Of a stretch of DNA of 64,000 bases, positions 10,111 through 22,647 are shown one piece after another. Numbering within the stretch: the first letter of the stretch is position 1; each line of letters opens with the position of its first letter. Both the position numbers and the translations under genes were made by a program. The notes under the pieces were generated by a model that worked only from the letters and a program-made list of their open reading frames with translations, did no database searches and was not told where the DNA came from. Source of the stretch: Pelobates cultripes (lineage: Eukaryota > Chordata > Amphibia > Anura > Pelobatidae); contig OW240915.1 in NCBI GenBank assembly GCA_933207985.1, positions 265,999,360 through 266,063,359 of the forward strand, in the 5' to 3' direction.

Positions 10111-11460
10111 ATATTTTCGATCTTATTATGGATTCCATAGCTACTGAGTCGAGTTGAATGCCAAGAAAACTGACTATGGTGTCGGGACCTTATGTTTTGG
10201 AAGAAGAAACCGGGACACCAAAACTCTCAAACATTGTATGGCGTCCTGTGGACTACATGGTGGATTAGCATTACATTCAATGGTGAGAAAATCGTCTAAA
10301 TAGTGAAGTACTGTTGGACATGTACATGAGTTAAGCAGTAATCAGCATAAGCCATCTGCAAAAATATCCAAACAAATTTAGGCTACTTTTCAAACCAAAC
10401 GTTAGTCTATTGAAAAAAATAATACTGGTCTCTCCACTTAATCCCATGGAGATGTCATAGAGAAGGGTGAATTGGGAGTAATTTAAATGCATTAACGATG
10501 TTCGATTTTGCTCAACCAGGCCCCAACACCGTCTGACATGATAGCTTGAACGGCATTGTCTATCGTGGCATATTGCAAAGAGAATTCTTCAGATGGGATT
10601 TAAGAATTTAAACTGGCGATGGTGGTGGAGTGAGGTGCGGAAAGATATATAATTAGCCTCTTTTTAAAGGAGTGTTTCCCCATGACAACCCCTATCTGAT
10701 TTGTCCGCCAGAGGTGAGGGAAAAGGGCCTAAAATAAACTCTTGATCCAATTCGTGTTGTAAAAGAGTGTCTACTGAAACTGGGTCATTGATAGCTGGTG
10801 TCAAGTGTTTGCCTTGAAACCAAGAATTCCACTAATTGTGGAGACGGGGGTGAAGTTAAAAGTTGGGGCAACTTAATAACATTAACAGAAGTAAAATACG
10901 GTTTGGAATGTAGTTTATTAGGGCACATTAAACTTGTTGATTATCTGCGATTTCCCAAGGAACACAATAGGTCTGCCAAGCTTATCCTTCACAAGTTTCT
11001 CAGACCTGGCTGGTAAACCAGGGGGTTGTTGATCCAAAACTGAGGCGTAATTAGTGAAAAGATTTGTCACGTGAGAGGTTGAGGAACACAATGCATAGGC
11101 TGGTGTCCTGAGGCCAGCGAAATGCCTACAGAACAATTCTGTATCCAATTTACTCCAGTTAGTGACTGTATTAAACCAGGAGGGAGGGGGAAAAAGGAGT
11201 GTGGAAAACCAACAATAAACATGCAGAGAGTCAGACCTATATCTTAATACATGCACCTCTTTAAATGGCTGCAACTGTGTTGTCAACTGAGCCAGTGTAG
11301 GCTTGTAATAAACGCGTAGCTGTAGCTTATACACCAATTTTTTAAGTAGAAAAGACACTTGGACTTCTGATTTGGCTAATTCACGAAATGCAGACCTAAA
11401 GAGACTGAAGCAACAGAAAAGCGATAAATACAAGAGTTACAGGAATGTGAATGTAAAGTT
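10111..11460 (-). pseudogene. DIRS-like retrotransposon reverse transcriptase, decayed
   Basis: On the minus strand, in order, the block encodes HELDQEFILGPFPSPL (near 10,735-10,690), YATIDNAVQAI, NAFKLLPIHP (near 10,490), HYLDDFL (YLDDFL codons at 10,285-10,302) and FLGIQLDS followed by ME (near 10,160-10,130). This order is that of DIRS-type reverse transcriptases, with YLDD as the catalytic motif. Stops and frameshifts separate the pieces. The open frame 10,918-11,433 (171 residues, minus) lies just upstream and probably belongs to the same element, but I recognise no domain in it. No RNase H, methyltransferase or tyrosine recombinase part remains; the sequence is cut by the foldback element at 10,110. 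Confidence 0.8.
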
Positions 11461-12086
11461 GTAGGAGATATAGTACCTATAACAGACCTTCATAAAACCA
11501 ACCATTCTGACTGAAGAAAACTTATCTCAGTCAGAAAATAATTAAACATACATAAATCACAGTAATTGATACAAATTCAAATTATAACAAGGCCACAAGG
11601 TGGCGATATTCCCTTAGCAATCTGACTATCTGGTATACAAAAAAAGGCTGAAAACCAGACTAAATGAGGGGAAATACAACCAAAAGCCCATGGCTTGAAC
11701 TTAAGTGGAGCATTGCTGTGAATGGAATGAAAGTGCCAAACGCATCACGAAATAGGGAGATTATGCGTACGAAATTGCCAATAAGTTTGGTAAGGGGTTA
11801 ATTTACCAAACCGCTCATTCGTTTAAACGAAAGCCGCTATGCAGCAAGTCTCAAAGGGGATCCCTTTACACGCCGCAAACCCGGCGTGTTCGTGGGGGAT
11901 CTAACTGTGTTAACTTGGTGCCGGGGAACCTGTAGAGTTGGAGGGTTCCTTAGTGAACGATACAGATGGCGTGCTTGAGGCACCTATCTGTCAACTCATT
12001 GTTAAGCAGGACGAGAGACCTCGTGGAACAGAAAGGTGCCCGGCAGCGACAGGTGCTCCTTGTAACGATCAGGCACTCCCACTGGT
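11461..12086. other. Unassigned, possibly the 5' part of the DIRS-like element
   Basis: The sequence is contiguous with the DIRS-like coding remnant and has no recognised boundary. Moderate GC content and no clear open frame. Confidence 0.35.
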
Positions 12087-12166
12087 TTAACCCCTTAAGG
12101 ACACAACTTCTGGAATAAAAGGGAATCATGACGGAATATTTCCGTCATGTGTCCTTAAGGGGTTAA
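12087..12166. mobile_element. 80-bp palindromic piggyBac-like MITE (copy 2)
   Basis: Same ends and same 80-bp length as the copy at 6084. The central palindrome differs (GACGGAATATTTCCGTC). The flanks ACTGG-TTTAA and TTAA-ACTGG join to a plausible empty site with a single TTAA. Confidence 0.9.
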
Positions 12167-13539
12167 ACTGGAAGTGAAGAACACGGTGGAACACGAACAC
12201 AGGCGGAATCTGGAGATGCTAGGGGAGTTCCTTTATCTGCACTAGCCCCTCCATCAACTCCAGGCTCCACCTTTACATATATATTGTAAGGTTATAGACA
12301 GAGGAACTCAGTATGTGGTAAAAAGTCAATGCTTGTTGAACCAAAGTGAGGTACAATTGGGGCAAGGCAAAGATATGGTCAGAATAGTGGGTCTGTCGCC
12401 CCAGGTATCACAAGTTCATAAATAGTATACAGACAGAAATATCAGGCAACAAAGGTACTAGCAATAACACTGGTGTAGCATTGGAGAGAGCACAGTTCAA
12501 CTGAGCAAGGAGGACTGGGTGACAGGCACATATATAGGAAGGCATAGGAAGGCATGCCCCCACATCACCAACACACCCACTACATACCACAACCCTATCT
12601 CCCTTTAAGAATGACAGAATTTATCTCACACTAGGGGTTTGCCCATGAAGAAGGATGGCTGTTACCACCCATAGTCTGAGGAGACAACATATGGGCCGTG
12701 GCATCTACAAATATAGATGGTACGTGATCACACCAAGGCACTCTGTAGGACATCATACAGGAAGCTGTAGAGGAGACCCCACCGTGCCAACCTCTGTCCG
12801 GGACTAAGGCACCCGCCGTCACAGCATCTCTTGGAACAGAGGAAGAGACTCGTTGAGGGAATGCCAGCTACTGGGGCCTGATGTATATATATATTGAAAC
12901 TTGGCACTCTTCCATTATGGATATACTATAAGGCATTTGGCTGACTGGCCTTGGAGCAGTGCTAGGTCATAAGTTTGATAGACTACTGGTTCATTACTCA
13001 GGTGTGGGTATATTACTTTGTACTTTATTCATAAAATCAACGTCTGATAGTCTCGAAGAATACATTTCTTTACCTGAATCAAGACTCAAGAGAGCAATTG
13101 ATTTCTTGCTATTCCACACCATGTAAATATTCCTCTGGCTGGTTATTTTAATTTGTTATAAGTACATATGTATACTTTATATGTATACTTTTCGTCATAA
13201 TATAGTAGTGAAATACAGAATTGTAGCCTATGGGAAAGCCCTGCAGTGCCCTCTGCTGTATGTGAGTAGAGAATAACAATTGGTTCTGTTATAAACTATT
13301 TAAAAAGCCCAATAATTATTTTTGAAATTTAGGGACAATACCATCATTTGAAGAAATACAGCACATATAGCGCAAGCTGCACTGTTTTCTGTATTTTTAT
13401 TTATTTATTTATTTGTTTATATTCTGATATTAGGGTCAACAAGCATGTACATAACCTGAGGCACTCTTTACTTCACCATTACACCAATAATGTATATCGC
13501 TGGTAAGACTTTGTATTCTATCTATTGATGCCAAACACA
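12167..13539. other. No recognised feature
   Basis: AT-rich sequence with a TTTA run near 13,396-13,413. No repeat family or exon was recognised; short open frames show no domain. Confidence 0.45.
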
Positions 13540-14606
13540 CTGCTCTATAGATGCAAGACTGGATGTCCTCGCGCTTTCTGAAACTCAGTCTCTCTAAAAC
13601 TGGATTCCTTGTCCTTCCTCCTCCTAATACTGATCCTCCTCTCTCGCTCTCCCTTCAAGTCAGTGATATCCACATAAGTCCATCCTTGCAAGCACGCTGT
13701 CTTAGCATCATACTTGACTCTGGCCTCACCGTTGAGCCTCACATCCAGTTTGTTGCTAAATCCTGTAGGTTCCAACTTAAAAACATAGCCCGCATCCACC
13801 CCTTTCTTACACAAGATGCTACCAAGGAGCTTGTCCATGCTCTAGTAATTTCCCGCATGGATTACTGTAACCCTCTCCTGATTGGTCTCCCCAAAAGCCT
13901 TATTGCCCCGCTACAGTCTGTAATGAATGCTGCAGCTAGACTGATTTTAATCTCTAGTTGGTCCTATGACACCTCACCCCTCTGCCAGTCCTTACATTGG
14001 CTCCCTGTATCCTATAGGAGTCAATTCAAAGTGCTAACCCATACATTTAAAGTACTAAACAATTCTAGCCCCTCTTATATCTCTTCACTGATCCATGGGT
14101 ATGCCCCTCCCCGTTCCCACCGCTCTGCCCATGACCACCTCCTGACCGCTGCTCGCACCCATATGGCCAACTCGCGCTTGCAGGACCTCTCACGGGCGGC
14201 TCTTTTCCTATGGAATAGCCTGCCTACCACCATCAGACTCTCCCCTAGTCGTCAATCATTTAAGAAGGGCCTTAAAATCCATCTCTTCAGGAAAGCTTAT
14301 GGCCTCCCAGAGTAACCTCTACCTTACATACCTGTCTCTTGCTTTCTCCTATAGGGCAGTGCTTTACTCTCTCCTCCAGCTCTGCTTCACTCCCACCCTA
14401 TTTGATATTTCCTGTCCTAACGTGTCTTATACCCCACCTCCTATAGACAGTAAGCTCGTTTGAGCAGGGTCCTCTTCAACCTATTGTTCCTGTAAGTTTC
14501 CTTGTAATTGTCCTATTTATAGTTACATCCCCCCTCTCATAATATTGTAAAGTGCTACGGAATCTGTTTGTGCTATATAAATGGCAATAATAATAATAAT
14601 AATAAT
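13540..14606 (+). pseudogene. L2 LINE 3' end with open C-terminal frame
   Basis: The open frame 13,551-14,315 (254 residues) is the C-terminal part of an L2-clade reverse transcriptase protein. It shows LSLSKTG at the start, VISRMDYCNPLLIGLP near residue 100, LQSVMNAAARLI, SLHWLPVSYRSQFKVL and LFLWNSLPTTIR near the end. The catalytic YADD region and endonuclease are missing because the copy is 5'-truncated. The 3' UTR ends in TGCTATATAAATGGC and an ATA-rich microsatellite (14,580-14,606). The frame is still open, so this copy is younger than the L2 pieces near 5 kb. Confidence 0.9.
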
Positions 14607-15613
14607 TCCATTCTTGTTGTGTGCAAGGGGGTCGACCAGTGTGACCAAGTACACCATAGTTCAGAGAGCAGTTGCCATATTGTCCCCAATTTGTTTTCCA
14701 TATGCTCATGTGTACCAGATTGTAATTGCTAATTTTCTAGTTGATGATGAAGATTATAACATTCAGTATTTGATCAAAACTTTCCTTTGTTTTATTTTTG
14801 AATTTTGCAGTTTAAGTGTTAAGATGTCAAATTAAAAGAGAACAGATTAGCTTCCTTTTAGGTTTGTGAACAGACACAAAACATGTAAATGATTGACTTT
14901 TCAATACATATTCACATTTTATTAAGTTAAAACAAAATATATGGTGCACAACTGATAAAATGTGATACGTACACCTGTGCAAGTTGTGATGCCTAAGTTA
15001 TATGAGGTGTGTGTTTAGATTAATTCTTGGAATAATTTTTTGATTTCCATTCGTCTTACAATTGACTGGTAACTGAGTATGAACCAACACTGCCCTGACT
15101 ACGCAAACTCTTTACTTATTATTTTGTTACATCCCCTTGCATCAGACAGTTCCTGAGCTGTCATTCGTTACCTAAAAACACCCCTACCTGTTTCTGGGCT
15201 CCAGCTACAGAGATAATCTTAGAGCTAGACAGGCAGGCGATTGGTGGAAGGGGAGACAAGAAAGGAGAACTCACCTCTATAGACATACACATACTTTTAA
15301 TAATTTAGTAGTATGTCAACCACATTCAAAACTAGAATTCATGTTTTTCTGTGCCTTTGGCCTTGCCCAAAGGTGATGAAGCTTTGGTGTCACACCTGAT
15401 GTATGTTTCACCTTTTATTTCCATCAGGAATAGCAGTAAATAGCACGGAAGCTCCATTAGCTAATGATCAAACTTTTATTTTATGTATGCTTCATATAGA
15501 GCTGTATATAAAATTAAAAACAGGGACGTGTATGTTATATTTAAAAGCAGTATTTTATTTTAAAGAAGAAAACAGCCTCTTCCTTAATGAGATACAGTGA
15601 GCACGGAAACAAC
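14607..15613. other. No recognised feature
   Basis: AT-rich sequence; no gene or repeat family was recognised. Confidence 0.45.
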
Positions 15614-15775
15614 TTTTAGCTAAATAAAGCAGTTTTGGTGTATAGGCCATGTCCCACCAGTTTCACAGTTCAATTCTCTGAAAAAAAGAGTATAATCACT
15701 TTTGTTTCTGTTTATGCCACATTGACCACACATCTCCTGGCTGTGGCTCACACAGCCACCATGACAGTGAGCTTA
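15614..15775. mobile_element. T2-type MITE arm fragment
   Basis: AAGCAGTTTTGGTGTATAG, then a CAATTCTCTG block, ATCACTTTTGTTTCTG and a CTGGCTGTG block follow the order seen in one arm of the foldback at 41,805-42,322. TTAA termini are missing, so this is a fragment. Confidence 0.55.
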
Positions 15776-16039
15776 TTGTTTTGTCTTCTCAATGTAATAA
15801 AAGCATGTTGCCTGCGTTTTGTAACATACCTTTTTGTGCAATTTCCAAAGGGGACACCGAGACCCAGCAGTGCTGCCAGGTTAGGAGAAGAAGTACTCGT
15901 ACATACATTAGTGTGATTCCAATATAATACCACAACACCAAAACAGTGTAACAATGGAATCAAATCAAACACTTCTGTCCCCACCCCTGTGTGTTGCAAA
16001 TTTTCCAGACAGGCATCTTATGACAACTTTGGTTTAGGG

Positions 16040-16110
16040 CAGGGTAAGCAACCTTTGGCACTCCAGATGTTGTGGACTACATCTCCCCTGATGCCTTGCC
16101 AGCATTGTGG
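16040..16110. mobile_element. hAT-like MITE half
   Basis: It begins CAGGGTAAGCAACCTTTGG and continues with CAGATGTTGTGGACTACATC and TGCCAGCATTGTGGC, like the left arm of a hAT-type foldback. The other arm is absent; an AT microsatellite follows at 16,123-16,190. Confidence 0.55.
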
Positions 16111-16122
16111 CTGTAAGAACAT

Positions 16123-16190
16123 TATATATATATATATATATTAGACATTTATTAAATATATAAAATATGAATATATAGATATATATATTT
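16123..16190. repeat. AT-rich simple repeat
   Basis: An (AT)n run near 16,123-16,142 is followed by imperfect TATATA blocks. Confidence 0.85.
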
Positions 16191-16199
16191 TACTGCTCC

Positions 16200-17494
16200 T
16201 CCTTTCCCCCCAAACCATCAATCATCTTTTCCCCCCATCAATTATCTCTTTATCTAATCATCATGAATCAAATCGAATTGGGTCCTTCAGAATCATCATC
16301 ACAGGCCCAATAGGCTTTTAAGCCATCACTGGATAAGACTGGACATGAATTAACATAAGCAGGAACTGAGGGGAGCTCATCCTTTACTTCTCCTTAGAAG
16401 CACTGAAATAAGATTTTTGCAACATTGGCAGTCTCTCATAAATGAAGGAAGACTATTAGTAATGAAACCTAAAATAGTGAATTTTGTATCCACACTCCAA
16501 ATAGAATACTTCTCTCTGGAACTTAGTTTCTTTTTACAACAGAATATATTTAGCATGTCCTTCTCTCTCCCTAGGTGCAATTTATTTTATGAATTGTTTT
16601 GGAAGTCACCATTTTACTAACGATACCATTTCAGATACTTTTGTTGTGAGTTATTCACTATTCACCGAATGGTAGTAAAGTGAAAACTGAATTGCCTAAA
16701 TGAGAATGATTTCCCAAATCAGCTATTTTGCTTCAGTTTTGCAATTCAATTCACTTCAATTCTGAAGAGTGAACTGTAAGTTTTCTTTTAAGTGAATTTC
16801 TGAATTTCATATTTTAGATTTAAATAGATTTATTGGAGTTGAAGAAATTCTCAATTTAAGCTAATGTTGGAAATTCACTTTGAATGCCCTTTGGATTCAC
16901 AACAATTCACACTTTAGTTAATAAATATGTCACAGTTTAGTGATTTAATCTCAAATATATGTGACATAAATGTATGTCAATGAAGTTTGGCAAGAACTGG
17001 AGAGGAACAATTACCCCTGGGCCACTAGCATATAAGGGTTATGGGCTGCAGCCTCACAACATTATTCTGCTGCTTAAAATAGAGATTGTGAAGTCTTTTG
17101 GCACAGAACTGCAGGAATGAGGCAGCGGGCAGAAATTGCATATGACCTTTGCTAGCTCAGCATTTTCTGTGTTTGTGCTTGGACTGCTGGCATGATCTTA
17201 ATATTGACTTTTAAATGGAGCGATATTCATTACAAGCACCCTTTTAAACCAATTCATTATATAGTCACTCATGTCATTATTATGCAGGGTACAGCCTGGA
17301 CACCGGAGAATCTATGGACTGCAACTCTCTTCATTCTGAGTCAGCATCTACAAGGAACTAGCAAGGGGCTCATCCAACTTAACCATGAAATTCACCCAAG
17401 GAGATTTCAGTGAATTCCTTGAATTATAATTATGTATTCTCTCCAGACCAGAATTATCGCCTAGTGATTCTACTTATCCCAAGATGTGATTTAG
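16200..17494. other. No recognised feature
   Basis: AT-rich sequence. Several AATTCACTT/AAGTGAATT-like words between 16,690 and 16,910 suggest an old degenerate repeat. No exon was recognised. Confidence 0.45.
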
Positions 17495-17977
17495 TTAAAG
17501 GACCACTCTAGGCACCCAGACCACTTCAGCTTAATGAAGTGGTCTGGGTGCCAGGTCCAGCTAGGGTTAACCCATTTTTTCATAAACATAGCAGTTTCAA
17601 AGAAACTGCTATGTTTATGAATGGGTTAAGCTTCCCCTTTTCCAGCGGCTGTCTCATTGACAGACTAGAGCGCTTGCGTGCTTCTCACTGTGATTTTCAC
17701 AGTGAGAGCACGCCAGCGTCTAAGGAAAGCATTATGAATGCTTTCCTGCGACCGCTAAATGCGCGCGCAGCTCTTGCGCGTGCGCATTCAGCCGAATGGG
17801 AGGAGAAGAGAGGATCGGAGGAGAGCTCTCCGCCCAGCACTGGAAAAAGGTACGTTTTAATCCCTTTCCCCTTTCCAGAGCCGGGCGGGAGGGGGACCCT
17901 GAGGGTGGGGGCACCCTCAGGGCACTATAGTGCCAGGAAAACGAGTATGTTTTCCTGGCACTATAGTGGTCCTTTAA
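17495..17977. mobile_element. T2-type MITE, 483 bp, complete
   Basis: The ends are TTAAAGGACCACTCTAGG and CTATAGTGGTCCTTTAA. TTAAAGGRR ends with TTAA targets define the T2 MITE family described from Xenopus (assigned to Kolobok). The interior has hairpins: an AAGTGGTCTGGGTGCC block near 17,519-17,553, CATAAACATAGCAGTTT mirrored at 17,580-17,619, and CTCACTGTG mirrored near 17,685-17,705. A GC-rich centre with GCGCGC follows. Non-coding. Confidence 0.9.
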
Positions 17978-19213
17978 CAAATCATAACATTAACTTAAAG
18001 CTCACCTTGACACTATAGTATAGTATAACAATAATTCCCAATATGTTGTTATAAATTAGTTGATTTCATTACTAGATCCACATGTTTATATCTATTTAGC
18101 AACTCTAGTGGGATATTCTGGTCGTATGTAGTTATGGAGAGAATGCCAGGAATTTGCACCCTCCATACAAACACAAAATATAAAAAAAAAGTTAAGTTGT
18201 ATAAAAGTTGTACATGTCTCATTAATATAATTGATATTATTATTGTCATCTTTTTATAGTGCATAAAAATATAAGAATATATAACAAAAAGTAATTGGTA
18301 GACAAAATAATGTTAACAGATAAAAGAGGTGAGGAAGGCCCTACTCAAACAAGCTTACTTTAAGTGGTTAACAGAGCTCTAAAATATATACAGAAATATA
18401 CTGAATTACTGTATCATGTTAACAAAGCAGCAATATTGGTTTGCATAAAGCAACTGTGATGTCATGTTATCATAGTATAGAGAATGGCAGAGAAAGCATA
18501 TAAGGGCTAAAATGCAGCACATGCCTCATTTCGGTGTGCTATATCTAGAGGTTTGCATGCCACATGAGTTTCTATAATCCAGAGGTGAAACAGGAAAACC
18601 TTATTAAACGTTAGTAAACCAAAGACAATGTGCATCATGTGACATTAAAATCACTATTGTGCCCATGTTTAAAGGTGGCGTGGAGCACACACTGAAAAGA
18701 GTTTACATATGCAATAAAAAACCTGCAGCTGGTGCCAATGAACTTTCAGGCTTTGATCCGGCTGCTGCACTAAGAATTTGCTAGAAAAAACAACAGATTT
18801 AACCAGAAGATGCAGCACAGACGGACTGCCAAACTGGAGCTGGATACATCACAGAAGCAGAGATATTGGAGCAGTCACCAGGCCCAATTAGGAAGACAGG
18901 TGGGAAAAGCAGAATCATTACTCAGAAAGTCAAAGAAGGGAAGGATGCACATTTTGTTTTTCTAATGTCAGAGATGGCACACAGTTTGAAGGATAATCTT
19001 ACCAGTTCAGAGGAGCAGGGCTGAATTTACATGTTAAGTGCTAGTAGACACAGAATTAAGTCAGCCACTGCAACAAAAATAATGTTAGAAATGGTTAGGG
19101 TAAGAATGGGATAAGGTGAAAGATAAATAAATGTCAGAGTTCAATTTGATAGGGTGTTATTGGGTTTAGGATTAGAGTGGGGTAAAATTTAGTTTTTGTG
19201 GCACATTGAGTGT
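17978..19213. other. No recognised feature
   Basis: AT-rich; no gene or repeat family was recognised. Confidence 0.45.
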
Positions 19214-19734
19214 TTAAAGAAACATTATAGGGCCAGTACACAAATCTGTATTCCTGACCTTATACTTTTAAAACGCCATCTAGCTGCCCTGACCTCCCTT
19301 GTCCCCCTAAATATAGTAAAATCTTACTTTTATTTCAGTCGGCTTCTCCTGGCTCTGCCCCTGATCTGCCTTGGATTGGCTGAGACTGTCAAGGAAGTAG
19401 ATCAGGGGAAGAGCCAGCACAATCCAAACACAGCCCTGGCCAATCAGCATCTCCGCATAGATATGCATTGAATCTATGCCTCGATGCATGTCTCCATGCA
19501 GAGGGTGGAGACACTGAATGGCAATGCTGCACACTGAGCAGCACTGCCCCAGGAAATACCTCTAGTAGCCATCGGAGGAGTGGCTAGTGGATGTATCCCT
19601 AGGCTATAACGTAAACACAATGCATTTTCTCTGAAAAGACAGTATTTACTGCAAAAAGCCTGAGGATAATTATTATACTCACTAGAACAAAGACAATAAA
19701 CTGTAGTTGTTCTGATGACTATAGTGATCGTTTA
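19214..19734. mobile_element. T2-type MITE, diverged, about 520 bp
   Basis: The left end TTAAAGAAACATTATAGGGCC and right end CTATAGTGATCGTTTA are diverged T2-type inverted ends. Internal CCTGATCTGCC at about 19,358 is mirrored by GTAGATCAGGGG at about 19,397. Confidence 0.75.
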
Positions 19735-20259
19735 CATTTTAACTGGATTTAAAACTATGATTAAGGCAAAGGTAAAGATTTAGGCTTTGAGTGCTTAAAT
19801 TTGGGACTAAGAAAAGAGTTTGTTTAGGAAGGGGTAACATTTAGGTTAGGGATAACATGGATGTATAGGGTACAAGCACGTGGAGTTTGAAGGGTTATTT
19901 GCAAAGTACTCACCCTGTAATGATTGCTAGTAGAACTGCATGAGCTGTTTACACTCTGCTGTCACTGTTCCTCCAGCAAGGCATTTCCTGTGTGAGAGGC
20001 TGTTAGTAGCAGACTGGAAGTAAACCCTTCCACTTCCTGTCCAGCCTCACAAACAGATACTGGAGGAACTGGGACAGCACTAAGTTATATATCCTCTATA
20101 GATGTTCCTCCAGCCATGCTAAGAAGCATAGGGGGCTGACTGGGTTGCAGGGGACACAGGACAAGGCTCCTGGCATTTATCTCTCCTCACTAATACACCT
20201 AAGCTCCAAAAAGCCACATTGTAAGTGCTGTAAATAGATGCCACCCTATAAGAGATACA
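19735..20259. other. No recognised feature
   Basis: No gene or repeat family was recognised. Confidence 0.45.
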
Positions 20260-20335
20260 CCTTATGCCTATCCCACACATGCTTAAACTCCCTCACTGTG
20301 TTATAGCTGGAAGGCGTTTTCATGCATCCACCTGT
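20260..20335 (-). mobile_element. CR1 LINE scrap, antisense
   Basis: CTTATGCCTATCCC, CATGCTTAAACTCC and a GCTGGAAGGC block match the antisense of the CR1 C-terminal codons seen at 22,757-22,835. Both ends are truncated. Confidence 0.75.
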
Positions 20336-20793
20336 AGGCAGGTGTCTACTCTGCCAAATGGTAGATCTAACTCTGCAGAGGAGAAAACTTTAAAACAAAT
20401 CTGTGGTGAGCAGGTAAAGTGAGCTGATATGGGGTTGATAAAGCAATGATAAATTAAATAATATGTTGAAGTAATAGCAAAGGCAGAAGTGGTTGGGAAA
20501 GTTCTATGACCAGATGTTGACGTGAATTTGAGCACACAAGAAAACAGAATAATGAAAGTGCACCGTGCCCCATAAATTCAGTTACCAATGGTATGGATGA
20601 AGCCTGCAGAAGATAGAGCTTAATTATGCCTTTTGTTTCTCCATATATATTGAAACGAACTAGTGCACTGCTAAACCATTCGATTGCTAATCATGATGTT
20701 CCTAAGATAGCAATGTTAGGGCTAGGTTTGCCAGTAGAGAGAGTAGGCACCTGTTAACAAATACATTTCCTACAGGGCAGTTTGTCCATACAC
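20336..20793. other. No recognised feature
   Basis: No gene or repeat family was recognised. Confidence 0.45.
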
Positions 20794-21207
20794 TTAAAGG
20801 GACACTATAGGCACCCAGAACACTTCAACTCAATGAAGTGGTGTGGATGCCATGTCTCCCAGATTTAACCTTGCAATAAAAACATTCTTGTTCTGCAGGA
20901 AGATAATGTTTCCATTGCAGGTTTTAAATGCTTCCAGTGGCTGTTTTGAGTTAGTAAAATTCTGCTATTTCTATAAGATGGTCTCAGAGAGACCAAGTGA
21001 TAGGCGCAGCAAGGTCTTTGCCGTGCATGCGTACTAGCCTCCCATTGCATTCCCGTGGGAAAGCATTGGATTGACTGAGATCATGATTTTTTGTTGATCT
21101 CACCCATAAAGATAGAGCTCCCCCACAGACACCAGTGCTGCAAGGCTTAAACTCTAAAGATAGAGTTGGTGCTCTAGAATTAGGAATGCACCTAGTGTTT
21201 CTATAAA
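20794..21207. mobile_element. T2-type MITE, right end eroded
   Basis: The left end is TTAAAGGGACACTATAGG followed by GCACCCAGAACACTTC and GAAGTGGTGTGG. The right end near 21,191-21,207 (CCTAGTGTTTCTATAA) is a degraded version of the inverted end. Confidence 0.75.
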
Positions 21208-21907
21208 ATATGATTTTTATGACTGCTACTGGTAAATGCTGCACCAAAAAATAGAAATCTCAAATTGGTTGGAATAATATTGCCCATTCCCTACCTCTCT
21301 TTTCATTATTCTGATGTGCAGAAAGCAGTCTTGGCACTGTTTGTTGCTTGACAAATATCTGATAAATGGATTCACCCTGTATTTTATTTTGCATTGCTTA
21401 CTCATTGGTCATTCTTAGAACCAGATTTACATTATAGGTTCAGAATTCTAAAACACACTTATCTCCACCTATCTCTTTTTATACGGAGAGGCCATTCATA
21501 AAGTAAGTATAGTAATTATATTGTATGCATATAAAATATGTTTACGAAATAATGATATGGGGTCTATTCATTAAACAATGAGTTGTGCATTGGCTACCTA
21601 CTTCTAATATTTAGGCTAAAGTACCAATTTAGAATTCTTTTTACCCACTTAGCCAAGCTCAAGATTATTTTCTTACTCTGTTATTTGTGTGAAATGTGTT
21701 GTTAACAAATCTCACAGTTTAGTAAATAGACCAGTTAATGAATTCTGTAAAACAGTGTATTTGCTTTAAATTAATAATTGTTTTTCTTTTCAACAAACCT
21801 GTATGTTTCTGTATACAAACACTAGATGTCACACAAACAATATATATTTTAACAATCATTCCATTTCTGTTTCCTTGAACAGAGATTGGGGCATGAGTTC
21901 TGTCTCT
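21208..21907. other. No recognised feature
   Basis: AT-rich; nothing was recognised. Confidence 0.45.
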
Positions 21908-22247
21908 TTAAGGACCACTATAGTGCCAGAAAAACATACTCAGCCGGGCTCTAGGGGGTGGAAGGGGTTAAATTTACGGGGCGGGGGACTCTCCTCCTCC
22001 TCTCCTCCTCCTTGGCTGAATGCGCATGCGCCGTATGAGCCGCGCGCACATTCAGCCAGTCCATAGGAAGCGCCTCTAGTGGCTGTCAATGAGACAGCCA
22101 TTAGAGGCTGGATTAACCCTATTATAAACATAGCAGTTTCTCAGAAACTGATATGTTTATAGAAAAAAGGGTTAAACCTAGCTGGACCTGGCACCCAGAC
22201 CACTTAATTAAGCTGAAGTGGTCTGGGTGCCTATAGTGGTCCTTTAA
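21908..22247. mobile_element. T2-type MITE, 340 bp
   Basis: The ends are TTAAGGACCACTATAGTGCC (one A shorter than consensus) and CTATAGTGGTCCTTTAA. The interior matches the element at 17,495 in inverted orientation, including AAACATAGCAGTTTCT near 22,126 and GAAGTGGTCTGGGTGCC near the right end. It is shorter than the 17,495 copy. Confidence 0.88.
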
Positions 22248-22647
22248 GGTTTATATCCGTAAATATATATTTTAATACTTTACTATAAGCTGTTAGCCAG
22301 AGCTAAACCCATGCAGATGATACCCAGAAGGTAAAAATGTCCATGATTGTTTTTCTTTGGTCTTTTGTTCTTTTGGATCACAATCTATGCTTTGGGATAA
22401 GAAATCTCTCTGTAAAATAGTGCTAAGGGCTTACAATGCAGGATAAATAGATATAAATATACTTATAGATAAAAAGGGACATGTAAGTTTGTTAGAGGTT
22501 TATTAGTGGACTGTTCATGATCAGGGTGCTAAATCCCCACAGTGTAAATATGTCAGATTTGAATAATGGTGCATTACTGTGCTTTGAAATGTGTCAAACT
22601 GCTTGCCCCCCTAGCTCTGTGCTGCTCTTGTTTTCTTTAGCTTTCAC
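22248..22647. other. No recognised feature
   Basis: AT-rich; nothing was recognised. Confidence 0.45.

Noticed and set aside
10918..11433. 171-residue minus-strand frame as a host gene
   Set aside because: It lies directly upstream of and on the same strand as DIRS-like reverse transcriptase remnants, so it is more likely part of that element; I recognise no host domain.
17539..18018. 159-residue open frame
   Set aside because: It is contained almost wholly within the T2-type MITE at 17,495-17,977 and reads through its hairpins.
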